DNA of 64,000 nucleotides from Prinia subflava. Its lineage: Eukaryota; Chordata; Aves; Passeriformes; Cisticolidae. Under the pieces are notes generated by a model. It made no database searches. It was given only the letters and a program-made list of their open reading frames with translations, and had not been told where the DNA came from. The stretch is from NCBI RefSeq assembly GCF_021018805.1, contig NC_086251.1, positions 20,007,098 to 20,071,097 of the forward strand, in the 5' to 3' direction. A program made the translations under genes and the position numbers. Below are positions 13,200 through 25,500 of the stretch, one piece after another (the first letter of the stretch is position 1; every line of letters starts with the position of its first letter).

Positions 13200-13450
13200 C
13201 TAACATGAATTTCAGATTAATTCATTAAGTAAAGTGGGGGGAGGGTTGGCGGGATCTGGCTGAAGCGCTCTAGAATAATTAGCTGTGCTATTAATATGTC
13301 AGGCACATAGAAGCACTATGTGATAGTGCCATTTATGAAATGACAAAGCAGAAAGAAGACATTTGCCAGTTTTTGGCGGAATTGTGCAAACGGCTGTAAG
13401 ATTTTCCTTGCCTGAGTGGCAGAGGCAAAAACGAGGTGAAGGGGCTGATG
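13200..13450. promoter_or_regulatory. Candidate conserved non-coding element with overlapping hairpins
   Basis: This unique block next to the CR1 remnant contains homeobox-type cores (ATAATTAG near 13276, TTAATTCATTAAG near 13218) and a compact cluster of inverted repeats at 13302-13330. One hairpin pairs CACATAG (13304-13310) with CTATGTG (13316-13322). Another pairs GCACTAT (13313-13319) with ATAGTGC (13323-13329). An outer stem pairs GGCAC with GTGCC. The two inner hairpins share bases and exclude each other. A regulatory role is inference from composition and structure; conservation could not be tested. Confidence 0.3.
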
Positions 13451-15393
13451 AGCTGCAAAAAGAGGAAGCACTGGGAGGGTTACTTTACCTCAGGAGCAAA
13501 AATGGATCTTCATTCAACCATCAATGATAATAGAAGTCATCAGAGTTCTAGCTATTTGAGAAGCTTGAGTGGGGAGAGCATCACACTTTTTAGTGAACCT
13601 AAGGGTAACAGTTACAGAAAAATAGACTGAAACTTGGGGAACAAAGGTTAAGTGCTGTAGAAGACTAAATACACTGAAAGCAGGTCCAAAGAAACAGCAG
13701 ATATGAAAATAGTTGTGAGGATATGCCAAGGGCACAGAAGAATAGAGACTGTGGGAAAGATAGTGGAGAGTTTCTCACTACCAGATCACGAGCCCATGCT
13801 TTTGTTGCAGCTGCTGTAGAGCAAAGCAGGGTGCAGCAGGGATTAGGTACAGCTAATCCCACACTGCATGGGTTTGGCATGTGCATGTCAATGTTTTGAG
13901 TGTTAATTATGACTGGGCAGTCTCACACTGCAGGCCTGCTGGGCAGAGCTGCTCGTAGACCATGTGTTTCTTTGTCATTTCCTTATTGAGGTTTATTATT
14001 TCACAACAGAGAAATTAGAACCTGGTTTGGGATGTTAAATAAATAGATGTACTCTAACAAGACACTGAAGTGTCAGCTGAATATGTAGAAAATTAAGAAC
14101 TCTTCAGCTGTGTTGAAAAAGGACTGTTGTTCATTGTCCCTGCTTTATACTGGCCAATATACCTGGCCACTCCAAGCAAACAGCCATCAGAACATAAAGT
14201 GCATATTGTGCTTGGGAGATGCTAAGCTATTGTTAGAGACAGGTTTCTGAGGGAACTAAACGGTGTGTTAAATAGATGAAATTGGAAATATGCAAAAGAC
14301 TGTTCCTGAAATTGCTGAGAGGGCAAAATTTTAATTGTCTGCTTTTTACACTCATAAGTGTCTGGACCAGGCACTGAGAAATGTGTTTGTCCTATCCTGC
14401 CAACTGCCTGAAAGAGCAGGAGGGCTGCCTCTGCCCTCTCTCAAGGACTGCCTGAGGTGCAAAGCAGCAGAGGTGTGAGAGCCAGAAGACATAAACTCAA
14501 TGTCTTGTCAGCCATAAGCTTGATCTGACCCTGGACAAATCACTCATACCGGATGCCTGGGTCCCGCTCAGCCGTGCAGCACTGGTCTGTCACAGCACCA
14601 CTGCTGTGGGGAGGGCCTGTGGATGAGTCCTCTGTAGTCCTGCAGTTGCTTAGTGCAGCTGCTCTGTGTCTCACTCTTTGTGTTACATGACCTGTATTTC
14701 TCAAGTGAAAGATTTCCTTTTGTAAAGTACAGTGGTTGAAGTCTTACAGGGTTGCATCTCAGAGATCTGTGAAATTGAATATAAGCCTCCCTTTGAACAG
14801 CCAGATTATTTTAAAACCGAGTAGAACTGTTAAAGCTATGTTTAAAAAAACTCCAAACAAACCAAAAAACAAGATAAGTTGGCTGTCCATCTGCATTTTC
14901 CTCTTTGAGCACCAAACAATTGTACTGCAGGGGTGGTTGGGGAGCAAAGTAGAATTTGATGTCCTGATCACTTGCTGGTGCTGCTATTTTCATTAAGGCT
15001 TTAAGGTGTTCTCAGGGCTTTTGGACAAAGGCTGAAGTCTTTCTACCCTCATTAATTCCCTTGTCTCATTGAGGGGCTAAGACCTCTTTGACAATTTTAT
15101 TTGGTACCTATGGAGACAATAGACCAGGGTGGATGTACTCCTTCACAGCCAACAGCTTTGCCCAATGGGGGATTCGCAGCATGGATGAAGAACAATGCCA
15201 GGTATGGATCTGGTGAAGAAGGGGAATCTCCTCACCTGTTGCTGGCATCTGCTCCAGTGGTGGGGCACAGAACTGCTTCAGCAGGACAGACTCAGCTCTT
15301 GCAAATATTCTTTTATTTTATTTTTACATTCTGTTATTACTTGACATGCTACCATTGTTTTCTGAGGAACACAAGCAAGAGAAAGCAAGTTGC
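13451..15393. other. Gene-free unique DNA
   Basis: No gene or interspersed repeat was recognised. Short frames on both strands look like chance openings. The final 100 bases become AT-rich before the pyrimidine array. Confidence 0.55.
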
Positions 15394-15528
15394 CTTTTTT
15401 CCTTTTTTCTTTTTCTTTTTCTTTTTCTTTTTCTTTTTCTTTTTCTTTTTCTTTTTCTTTTTCTTTTTCTTTTTCTTTTTCTTTTTCTTTTTCTTTTTCT
15501 TTTTCTTTTTCTTTTTTCTTTTTTCTTT
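15394..15528. repeat. Hexanucleotide microsatellite (CTTTTT)n, polypyrimidine
   Basis: The core runs from 15409 to 15510 as 17 perfect copies of the six-base unit CTTTTT, flanked on both sides by imperfect units with six T instead of five. The whole 135-bp tract is pure pyrimidine on the plus strand and pure purine on the minus strand. Because the unit length is a multiple of three, it keeps several frames open on both strands and creates artificial proteins of alternating Phe/Leu (plus) or Lys/Arg (minus). Such mirror-like purine/pyrimidine tracts can form intramolecular triplexes. The perfect units suggest recent expansion and probable length polymorphism. Confidence 0.97.
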
Positions 15529-18500
15529 AGCAATAGAACTTGGAGGGTACTTCAAGAAGTAGAAAAAACATGCTTCACTAGCTTGAGGCCTTTCCTCCAT
15601 GACATGAAAAAGATAGATCCTTTCCAGGAAGGTATCAGTGCCAGACTTTCCCTAACAAAGATTGGATTTATGTCTCATTCTGGAAAGTCTCATTTAGGCA
15701 ACGTAAGTGGGAAGACTGCCTGCCTTCTTTCTGTGCATTTTGTTGTAGGTGTGAGTACTCTCTATTTTCCAAGACAGTGCTGAATTTAACCATGCAACAG
15801 TTGGTGAGTGATGTGGCAGTCAAAAGTTGTTGAAAGTTACAGTAGTTTTGCAGTAGTGTTGGAAGTAGGTAGCTCTAAAGTGTAAGACATGGCACAGTCA
15901 CATTGCTGCCAATTCCCTGATTTCTCAGGGAGCTGCATACAGTCTTGCCTCCTGCAAGAGAAACATTAAATTTAAATTCAGATTGGAAATGCATGGTTTT
16001 TCAGCTATCCCTATGTGCAGAAAAAATTTGAAGGTATGTGCTACACAAGCATCTGCAGCTCCAAAAACAATTAGCTGATGAGCAGATACCCAGTGAGTGC
16101 TACTGAGAAGTACCTCCACCTGATTGTCTCTACTTCTGATTTTTTCATTTTCCCGAATGAAAAGCTGGACAGAAAATAGTGTGAGGATTGCAAATTCTCT
16201 CAATGCATGGCCCTTACTTAGAATAATCAGGTTTTATTTTGGTAACAGCTCTGTGCAGAGGGTATTTTTGGAACTTGGTTCCAGTTACCTAATTAAACTT
16301 CTTGAAAGAACAACAACAAAATGCATCACCTCTGGAGCAGACCACAGCTTTGGAAAGCAGCCAGATAAATTGACTGGGAACAAATAGAGAAATTCCCATT
16401 CCAAGTTTATAAATTTTAAAACCTGAATGGGGTAGGTCTCCAGTGATTTGATGCTGCTGTGCAGACAGGGCACGACAGCCCCTGGCAGGAAGAGAATGTC
16501 CCCTTGCTCTTTGTTTACCTTTCTCCTTTTCAATACAGCAGACATTCAGATAAGTGTCTGAAGTGATGCTCCTGTCTTGATTTTATTATTAGATCTCCCC
16601 TTTCAATTCCACTGCCCTGGTAAGCTTTTGCTGGAAGATGCCTTGTGAGCAGCTGGGAGGAGAACTTTCCACAAATCTTCCATCAGTATACAACTATCTT
16701 AATTAGAAGCAAACCTGTAGCAGAGAAAGTTACACACTGGTACCAGCCTTGCCCATCAGTCAGGGTCAGCCTGTGCCTTCAAAGATGCTGCCTGTGGATA
16801 TCATCTGGCATAACCTATAAAGGGTTTTATTTGTCTGTCTCTGTTGCAATTGCAGTGAGAAATTTTAGTAGTACACCTACTGAGGTCACCTCAACACTCT
16901 GTCCTAAACAGTTCTGGATGGATTATATTATTATCAAATAACCAGCATTTTAGCTGAAATTTTCTGTCTGAGCTGTCTCACCATGTTGTAATTTTTGTCA
17001 TCCAGAAAAAAAAAAGTCCAGTCTTTTCCAGCAACAGGACTAGAAGGAGAGCATTGCTTTACATTAAAACAAATGGGCAAACACATCTTGGCAACTGCTT
17101 CTTAGGAGCTAGAGTGTCCCAAAAGCTTATTAACCAGTTTTGGGATTTGGCACAGGGGTAGCCTTTGGGGTCAGGAGTGGCCTTTCCCTTTGTGTGAGAA
17201 GTTTTAACCCATATTGTGTGTATGCAACACTGCTTTCCGAGTTTTCTTGCTGAACATGAAGGTTTTCTGCTCACTGAGAGGCTAAACCTGTGTCCTGAGT
17301 TACAGCTGACCAGCCTGCTGAGGAGCAGAGCGAGTGAAGATGGACATGCTGCTCATTAGAGACAGGAGAAGAGACAGCTCAGAAGCAGGAGGACAGGCGG
17401 GAGTGAAGGACAGGCAGGACAACCTGAGAAAGTGTGCCATGTCCTACATCCTCTGGAGAGGAACCCATGGTCGGTGTCAGCCAGGATCTCAGCCTGCCCT
17501 GCTACCAGAGCTGGCAGCCCAACTCTGCCTCTCTCTTTTGCCATGGAAAATCCAGCTAAAGTGACCCAAGTTTTCCCCTGCATTAGCTGCCTGACCCTAC
17601 CTCCCATGACCTGACATGGCATTTCAAAGGAAGCAGGAGTACAGGATAAGGAGGTTGCACTTCCCTGCAGACACGTCCTGTAGAACTTGCTGGCAGCTAG
17701 TGCATTTGAACTCCACTGGCAGCTTGCTTTATTCCTTCTCCAGCTGATCAATACAAAGGCCAACTACTGTTACTCCTGTAAGATGATATGTTTGCCCAAG
17801 TAAAGGAGATCTGTGAAGCAAAATGGTAGGCAAAGCATTACCATTGATCTCCAGAGGTGACAACATGAGATCATTTTAGGGTACTCTTGTTCTTTGGGGT
17901 TTTTTTCATAATTTCTTCCTGCAGTTAATTTTGATTTTGACTTACATATGAAACAAATGTAGAAAAGATGTTATTGAGACTGCAGACAGTTTTGACCATG
18001 GTAAATCTTCTCTGACATTAATGAGGTTAGAGAGGAATTAAAGACACTGAACCCCTTCATATTTGGCAAAAAGGCCATCCTCTATGGTGTGGATGGATTA
18101 GGCAAGGAAAAAAAATCTAGTGATGCAATTAAGACAATTGCACAAGTTGGTGTAGGGATTGTTTTCTTTTCTCTTCCCCCCTTACAAAAATCTCAATGGA
18201 TGCTTGAAAAATATCTCCTGATTATCCTAATTGAAGCAACTCTAATACTTAAACATCGTAATCCTCTTTTTACATTTCCAAAGCGCTCAGCCCTCTCAGC
18301 AGCTTCTTAGAAGCTCACGCAAAGATACTTCTTTCATTTGTGACTCAGTTCTCAAAGTGAGAAGGGGACCCTGTTGGGAGGTTATGTCCTTTTGTCCCGA
18401 ACACTGAGTCCCAATGTTATTACTCCTTTGTCCTTCTGAATAGACCCTGAACAGATGAGATTTTACCTCATGTACTCTGCACAGCTCAAGTGCATGTAGG

Positions 18501-19054
18501 TGAAGGAGGAAATGAGATCAAAGCTTCTATTTTGCTAAGTTTATGTTCTCTGTCTGTACAAGGCACAAAGATGGTCTTTGCCCTGAAGAGCTCTGGGAGC
18601 CACTCTGAAGAAAGGTCACACTCCTTTTGTCTGGAGATTTTTCCCTGAGTTCAAGTATCTTTGCAAAATCCACAAAACTGTAAGGATACTGCACTGTGCT
18701 CTTTGTGGGGTGACCCAGGAAAGTAAAGCTGCATTGAACGAAAATGGTGGTGCATGCTTCCTTAGGTATCCACATGGAATGTATTGTACCAGGGCCTGGA
18801 AACATCAGTTTTGAGTTGAGTTTAGAGTAAGTTTTGGATAGGAGGATTGTGTTAACAGACTTGACGGAAAAAGCCTTCTGGCGTGAATTCCTCGATTCTA
18901 AGATGACTTTTCTTCTGATAATGAGGGAAGTAAGATGTCCATCTTGGCACTGTTGCACTGGAATTGCTGTAGTTATCCTACTTTTTCCTGAAAGTTGCCC
19001 AGTTTGGACCAGTGAAATAGAGCAGCCTCTCACAAACCAGGTCCCACCACTTAC
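15529..19054. other. Gene-free unique DNA
   Basis: No repeat family or gene was recognised. A short purine-rich segment with repeated GGACAG/AGGACAGGC motifs lies near 17360-17420. The longest minus-strand frame of the window (about 195 codons, 18527-19114) covers the end of this stretch. It has no recognisable domain and reads through a strong donor-like site, so it is not called as a gene. Confidence 0.5.
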
Positions 19055-19150
19055 CTGTAGATTATGTATGTGGACAGCAGCCTCTCCGAATTTCAGGTCA
19101 TTGTCACATCTCACCTCACATCTTATATGAACATTTTTTGACAGAGAAGT
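19055..19150 (-). other. Possible internal exon, 96 bp, unrecognised
   Basis: On the minus strand the segment ends in AATCTACAG followed by gtaagtgg, an almost ideal donor, and begins after gtgaccacag, a moderate acceptor match. It is 96 bp and open in one frame as 32 codons, phase 0 at both ends, reading TSLSKNVHIRC then EVRCDNDLKFGEAAVHIHNL and Q. An in-frame stop lies just upstream of the acceptor, as expected for an intron. No family was recognised. The same DNA is also part of a longer chance frame that runs on into the intron. Confidence 0.18.
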
Positions 19151-19727
19151 CTGTGGTCACAGGGTCCAGAAGACATGCTCTTGTCTCTGCAAGCTCATGC
19201 TCTTCTTCCAGAGGAGGATCAGAGACTGTGCATTTGTGGGACATGTTGAAATGTCTGCTCGAGGAAAGGTGAACATGTAAACAGGCACGGGGTGGAAATT
19301 CCCCTTTATGGACTGGAATAAAGGCAAAAAGGTTTCGGAGTGCTCATCATGTTTTGTGCTGAGCAATTTAGGAATTTTGGAGTCGATACAGGAACTTAGT
19401 TGTAGAAAGGGTGTTGATAATCTTCTTGCTCTAATAGATTCTCCTTTCCACAGAGAAAGGAGAAGAAGAATGTTTTGTAGTTTGCCCCCAGGATCTTCCG
19501 GATCACGAGACTGTCTGTGTCTTCCTAGGTAACAGTGAAAACCTGTGGGATTTTTGCTTTGTTTCTGGGGCTATATCAGGGTGTAGAGCCTGCATCGCCC
19601 CTAAATCTTTGGGGCTAGTCCTGGCTACTCATTATAAAATGCTAAATATATGCTTGTGTTTCCCTAGGATGTTTGTGTTCCCCATCAAACGCAAGTATTT
19701 TACTGTATGAACAGTGTGTGTTAAGGG

Positions 19728-19782
19728 GAGAAAAACACTTCTTGTTCATGTGCCAGTGAGAAAAAGACTTCTTGTTCATGTG
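19728..19782. repeat. 30-bp tandem duplication, two copies
   Basis: The segment beginning GAGAAAAACACTTCTTGTTC at 19728 is repeated from 19758 with a single mismatch across the 25 aligned bases (C to G in the ninth position). The repeat period is 30 bp, with five bases between the matching parts. The near-identity points to a recent local duplication. No function is apparent. Confidence 0.9.
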
Positions 19783-22700
19783 TGGTCTTAGTATCAAGGT
19801 CTGAACTTTGAGAACACAGGGATTTTCTTTGCTATATACATATAGGCATGTGCAGGTAATGTTTAATTAATTGAAATACAAGGGACAAGCCAAAGTGGAA
19901 AAATGTGTGGAGAATATTGTATTTTGATGGCTTTCAAAAGATGTCCTATTTGAGAGGTGTGAATTTATGCATTTTGTTTCAGGCTCCTGTTCAGAATGAA
20001 TATTCATCAGGATTAGCAGCATCTTCTGCATGAGAGGTATCAAACCAGGCTGCCAGCTTGATGAATGCATTCCTTTTGTTCACTGGTTTAAGACTCATTC
20101 TGTCAACTCAATACACTCCTTAAAAACTTCCTATTTATTTATGTGATGCCAATTACCTGCTGAGGTGTGTAGACACAAGCTAGATAGAAAAAGATGGTCA
20201 GTTACCTCACTGTATTCAGGAATGGTTTGATCCTGTAAGCAGAATGACTCCTAATTTGCCTCTAGCAGGACAAATTCCCCTCTGTCAGTCTAGTGAAAAA
20301 CAGTTTTAGTTTGGCACTGACCCTGTGCTTTTATTTCCGCAAATGTCAGGACAGAGACATATTCCTCAAAGTTCTTTGTTTAGAGATAAAGGCAATAAAT
20401 TTAAAATATGTTTAGTCTTGCATATTCTGCTTTACATGTGGAGTGGGGAAATAAATGATAAGAGAAAACTGTTTATTCATATCAGTCACTCTGATGAAAC
20501 CAGAAAATCAGTCATGATATTAAGCTTCATGTCCCTGTCCCTGTGACCCAGCACAGAATATACTCTGACAAGGAAGAAAATCAGTTTAATAGGCTTTACA
20601 TTTAGGAGCATGCTGAATCTGTAACTGCTCTGTAGTTTTAAAACATGATTTGTTTTGTTCATTATTTTTGTTTGGTGTGTTGTCAAAGTTGTGAGAATCT
20701 AAGAAAATCATTGATCCAAAGTTTGTTAAGATAATGTCTTTAAACCAGGAAATACAGCCGAAAAAGTCAAAGATGTTTTCAAACACTCAGTCAGCACTTA
20801 ATTACAACTTGTGTGTCCAAAAGCCTCTTGGCTTCTCCCAGCTCTACTGTTTGGTCTTATCTGAGATCTTCTATCTGATCACAAACCCCAGTGCTTAAAG
20901 GCCACAGGAATCTTGCTGATTTCTGCTGGCTATGATACAGACCCTCCCTCTGCCCACTCACATATTTTTTCCAGGAACAAATGAACAAAATGGATTTTTC
21001 ACCAAACATTTTTCTGTAGGTAAGGTAGGAAGCCTTGATGCAGTGAAGAAATGGTACAGTTTTGTTGGGAAAATAGTCCTCCGCCCTGCTGCTGCAACTG
21101 TTTAAAACTACTTTTTACCATGAGCCCATTTTTTAATATTAGTTTTTGAAACCTCCCCAAGTAAAATCAAATTAATGTAATGAAGTTTCTTTTTACTATT
21201 TGTAGCCAAATTGTTAGTAATTGAGATAAGAAGTTTGGAAGTTGCCATTATCTGGTAATTGACTGTGTCAGTTTAGTTATGGCTCTGCAGGTTTAGCTTA
21301 TTTTGCCTCTGAATCCCCCAGGCTCAAGTCATACATTAATTGCTAGATGATTTTTTTTTTTTCCCAGAAACTTTTGCTCTTTGCTTCCCAGAATATTCTG
21401 TAGGATTCTACATTTGGTGATGTTCTTCTCAGTAGGAACAGAGACTCAGAAGTATCCTGAAGCACTGGTATATTGTGGATTCTCTCATATAACAGGGTTT
21501 GGATTCTTCTGGGTCTGGTAGCAGATCAGTGCTGTATCCCAGGAGCTGTGAGTGCTGCATTCCTAGAGGATCCTCATCCTTTTTCCAGAGGATGACTCAC
21601 TCAAGGAAGTAGAAAATTAGTTTCAGGGTGAAAGTCTCCCCTTGAAGGCACAATCCAGTGTGGACAATCCCGTGTGGACTCAGTTCTGAGGTTATATCCA
21701 AGAGTACAGCCAAAGTCCAGTTACGTGTTTCAGCTACGCTTTATCTGCAGCCAGGCACTCCTCTGAGGATAAACAGTGTAGGCTTTACAAAAAGAGACTT
21801 TTCTTCCTAAAATCTGCAGGTAACCTGGAGAGGCAAAAATATATATGCAGCAGCAGCAATATTGATAAACTCTCTGGTAGGAGGACCAGAGTGCTCTCCA
21901 CCTTGAGAACCTGCAGGAAGCAACAGCTCCTTCTTCTCCAGCTGTGGTGCTTACTGGACTCTGTGTCCCTGTGGCAAATCTGATCAGTAGAAACCCAAAG
22001 ACAATCCAAAAGAAAAACCAACACCTGCCTTCAATGAGCTGGCCATGCTCAAATCTGAAGTAAAAGAACATATAGCTTACTCATCTTCTGCTTGTATTAA
22101 CATTTAGTATGTTCATAAATGCCACCAAATATCCTGGTTGATAAGCCATGGCATGAGTAATAATGCAGTTGTCCAATCATAAACTTAGATGCTCACATAT
22201 TGTCAGTGGTTATGAAGGATGAAAAGCCAAATGTCTCCAGCCACTTAATACAGGATTTCTGGTGTATTGTACATCAAATTCTTGGGTGCTGCTGTGAAAG
22301 AGTGCTTTATCATCTTTATAACTCAGATTGACAAATAGAGACACCCAGCTATTCAACACTCACCTATAGTTCAGTAAATATTTATGGCCCTCCTGGTTGC
22401 CAGGGCACTGTTGACTCCTATTTAACTTGCCATCAGCCAGGACCACTAGGTACCTTTGAGTGGTGCTACTCTTCAGTGTCTTACTCCCCAGTCTCTCCAT
22501 ACATGCAGGGCTGCCCCATTCCAACATTTGCCCTTGTTAAACTTTATACAGTGGATGGTTGCCCAGAGTGAAAGAATTTTGCAGTGAGACTAACAGCTCC
22601 AACTAACTGGGGTTTTTTTATTCCTCAAAAATAGGCATGTCTGCTGATCACCTTCCATTAATAAAGTTGTTCTTAGAGGAAGCATTATACACAAGCAAAA

Positions 22701-25016
22701 ACCTCCCCTCTCCCAGTGTTGTCCTTTGTTATGTTAAGGTTTCTGCATCTGTCCTTGAATGTGTTTTTCTTTCCGTTTCCTGAAGAGGAAATGTTATGCC
22801 TTCATACTTTTTTATTGCCTGCTCACTTTGGGTAAGTAATATTGGGTAGGTAATATTTGAGTTGGGTAAACTACCATCCAAAATTCATTTCCATCTGAAT
22901 TTCATAGCTCATTCACCTGAAGTCTCCTGTGACACCTCTGGTTCTATAATTCTGGTCTGAAGATGTTTAGGAGAAAATGTGGTTGTGGGAAGGAGAGGAG
23001 AAGCCTATCCAAACATTTTGGAAATGTACAGTTTGTATTTTCCTTGAAAACTTTAAAAACCTATGATGTGGTCTCTGTGCCTTTTCCCAGAGCCTTGACT
23101 TTTCCACATTAATCATTTTACTCATCGATTTGTTTTCCTTTGTCTTCCCCTCAGCAAAAGCTTAATGAAACTCTTGCTTCTTTATAGTTTCACTATTTGT
23201 TGCAACATGAGAAAATGGCTCTGTTCAGATCAGAAAGCAACCCAAGTGCTGGATACACATGTATGAGTCAGGGCTTCAGGTTTCCAAGCCAAAACTGTGG
23301 ACTTCGTTCTTCACATGGGGCTCCTAAATTATGTTTAAATTAGTGCTAAACCCATAAAATGGCTGTGCACATGCTTGAATACTTGTTGTCTTAGTGTGGA
23401 ATTTAAAGAAATTTTCATGCAGTCGATCAAAGTTCTATGGGCAGGGTGAATACTTCTCGGGCACTGTATAGGTTCTTGGGAAGAGAACAAGAGAGATTGC
23501 AGTTCAATATCAACATTTCCTGAAGGCTTATATATTTCAACAGGAAACTTATCATTTCAATAAAAAGCACTTTTAATTCACATAATTCTTTTGACTCAGT
23601 CCTCTAAAACTCAGCTCTGACGAAATTCAGTTCATTGGACATTCAGTTCACTGGTGTTACAGCAGTAAAAGTTGTAAGAAACTCAAATTTGAAAGAGCCC
23701 AGCAAGTCTGCACTGGAACTTTAACTTTTCTTAATGCTCTAGGGAGAGGTTAATTCTGCTCAATCACCTTTCATTCACCTGCAGCATAAAAGGAACTGCA
23801 GACTCTTTAATATCTGAATTGAAAGGTTGTTGAGTCACCATTATATCTCTGTCCTCTTTGTTCGCTTGCTATTTGCAGCTGCTTTTACCATTATTCACTG
23901 AGTTGCCACAGAAATCCCTGATAGTGGTACTAAGAGATTTTTATTTCCCTAGCAGTGGGAAATAAAGTGCTAATCCAAATCATTACTGCTAGCACCAGGG
24001 GGGCTTTGCATTTAAAGTGCAGGTTGTACAGTAGAATTTGTAGCAGTAAGTGGCTGTCTCCAGGCGTTTTGGGAGCGTACACTGGGTTATGTGTGTGAAG
24101 GTCTCTACAATTTTGAATTAGACTTTATTGGGCTTGCATGAAATATGCTTAGTCTGGGACTTGACCCCTTGCCTACTACCATTTATAAGTCATTAATAAC
24201 TTGGTAAGTATTTTGTCACAGCTTTACATTTCTGCTGTATGAGCTGAACTGGAATTCCTGTTATGTGCAAGCTGTAATTTGTGAGTAGTACCAGATCAAG
24301 TTGCACTGTCCCGCTCATCTCTCAGAGGATGTCATGGAAGAGTACTATATACATCTATGTTCTATTCTAGCCTAGTCTAGTCTATTATTTTGTGGAAAGA
24401 TATATAAGAAAGTCAAGTACTTCATGGATCCTGAAATACCTTCTACACTTTGAAACAGTACCCAGCCTGGAGGGCCAAGGAAAGCCAGAACAGGTGTTTG
24501 TTACCTTTACCATACTGCATCTGAGTAGAAACCACATGGTTTTGGGTCATGAGTGTCTTTAGCATGTGGGACACCTGGTTTCCAGTACAGAGGCATGGGC
24601 TCAGCTCTTCCTCTATAATCACATATGGTGCCCCAAGGCCCCTGTAAGTTGCCACAGCATTAAAAAAAAATAGTAAAATAAAATTATCTGAGAGGACTTT
24701 CCCAGTTGGACTGAAATAGTGAGTAAAACTGATCCTTTATTCTGTTCTTCTTCCCAGTGTGTATGAAGAGAGGGGCAAACCAGAGCAGCTGTGTGCTACC
24801 CCAGGTCTCCCAATTAACCATATGGCCCCAGGGACCCATAGCAGCAGTGTTACACAGTCAGTTCAAAAGATACTTGAAGCCATTTTTTCCATTCCTTTCA
24901 GATGAGTAATATTGGATAAAAAAGACACTATTGTGATTTAGGAGTTTGATAATTAGTGTATTTCACCATCACATTTAATTTCATAATCAGTTTGGGCAAC
25001 TGTGAGAGCTCAAACA
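19783..25016. other. Gene-free unique DNA
   Basis: No gene or clear mobile element was recognised. At 22831-22858 a 14-base unit (GGGTAAGTAATATT / GGGTAGGTAATATT) is repeated twice in tandem. A minus-strand stretch near 21730-22070 is open in two frames after a pyrimidine-rich acceptor match around 21982-22020, but it lacks a good donor and a recognisable product. Confidence 0.5.
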
Positions 25017-25500
25017 TGTTGTGTCAAGTCAGACAAACCTTCTACGACCTGCTTTTTGACAAAGCAGTCAGTAGCTTATACAGGAGCTGTCCTGCTCTTT
25101 TCAAAACCAAAGGAGCAAATCAGTGCATGCTTTAAACCTAGAGACGATGTGGTTACTGGCAATAGTCTGAATTGTAGGCATCAGGCAGCCACAGTGTCTG
25201 TGTGAAATCATTCACATACCACCTTCACACACGCCTGAGAAAGTGGCCTCGGAAATCTTAAGGAGGAATCTGTAACAATCCTTGGGAAGTGAAAAACCAT
25301 CAGCAGGTGGTGTTTTTCCAACGTGTTTACTGGCAAGGATGTTTACAAAGAGGTGTAGGCTCTGAATCACCAATCACATTCATTGTACCGAAGTACTGTA
25401 TAAAAAGAAGATTTAGAAGAATAAAGATTGCTCTCATTTTTGCTCTACACGGAGAGTCGTGTCGTTACTCCATGCCATCCGTACTCAGTAGCAACAAGAC
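25017..25500 (+). mobile_element. Probable degenerate solo LTR of an endogenous retrovirus
   Basis: The 3' half has the ordered signals of a retroviral LTR promoter: a CCAAT box near 25369, TATAAAAA at 25399-25406, a polyadenylation signal AATAAA at 25420-25425, and then a CpG-containing segment around 25448-25490. CpG density across the interval is higher than in the flanks, as often seen in inserted retroviral DNA. The exact ends are uncertain: several TG starts (for example 25017) and CA ends (25478-25494) are possible and no clean target-site duplication was found. No gag, pol or env remnant was seen beside it, so it would be a solo LTR. A host promoter with the same signals is the main alternative. 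Confidence 0.45.

Noticed and set aside
15101..15783. Open frames of 145-153 codons on the plus strand and 69-83 on the minus strand across the pyrimidine array
   Set aside because: Their length comes only from the hexamer repeat, whose six-base unit never creates a stop. The encoded Phe/Leu or Lys/Arg strings are repeat artefacts.
18527..19114. Longest frame in the window, about 195 codons on the minus strand
   Set aside because: It begins at a GTG rather than ATG, shows no domain, and runs through an ideal splice donor at 19053-19054. Chance is the simplest reading for most of it.
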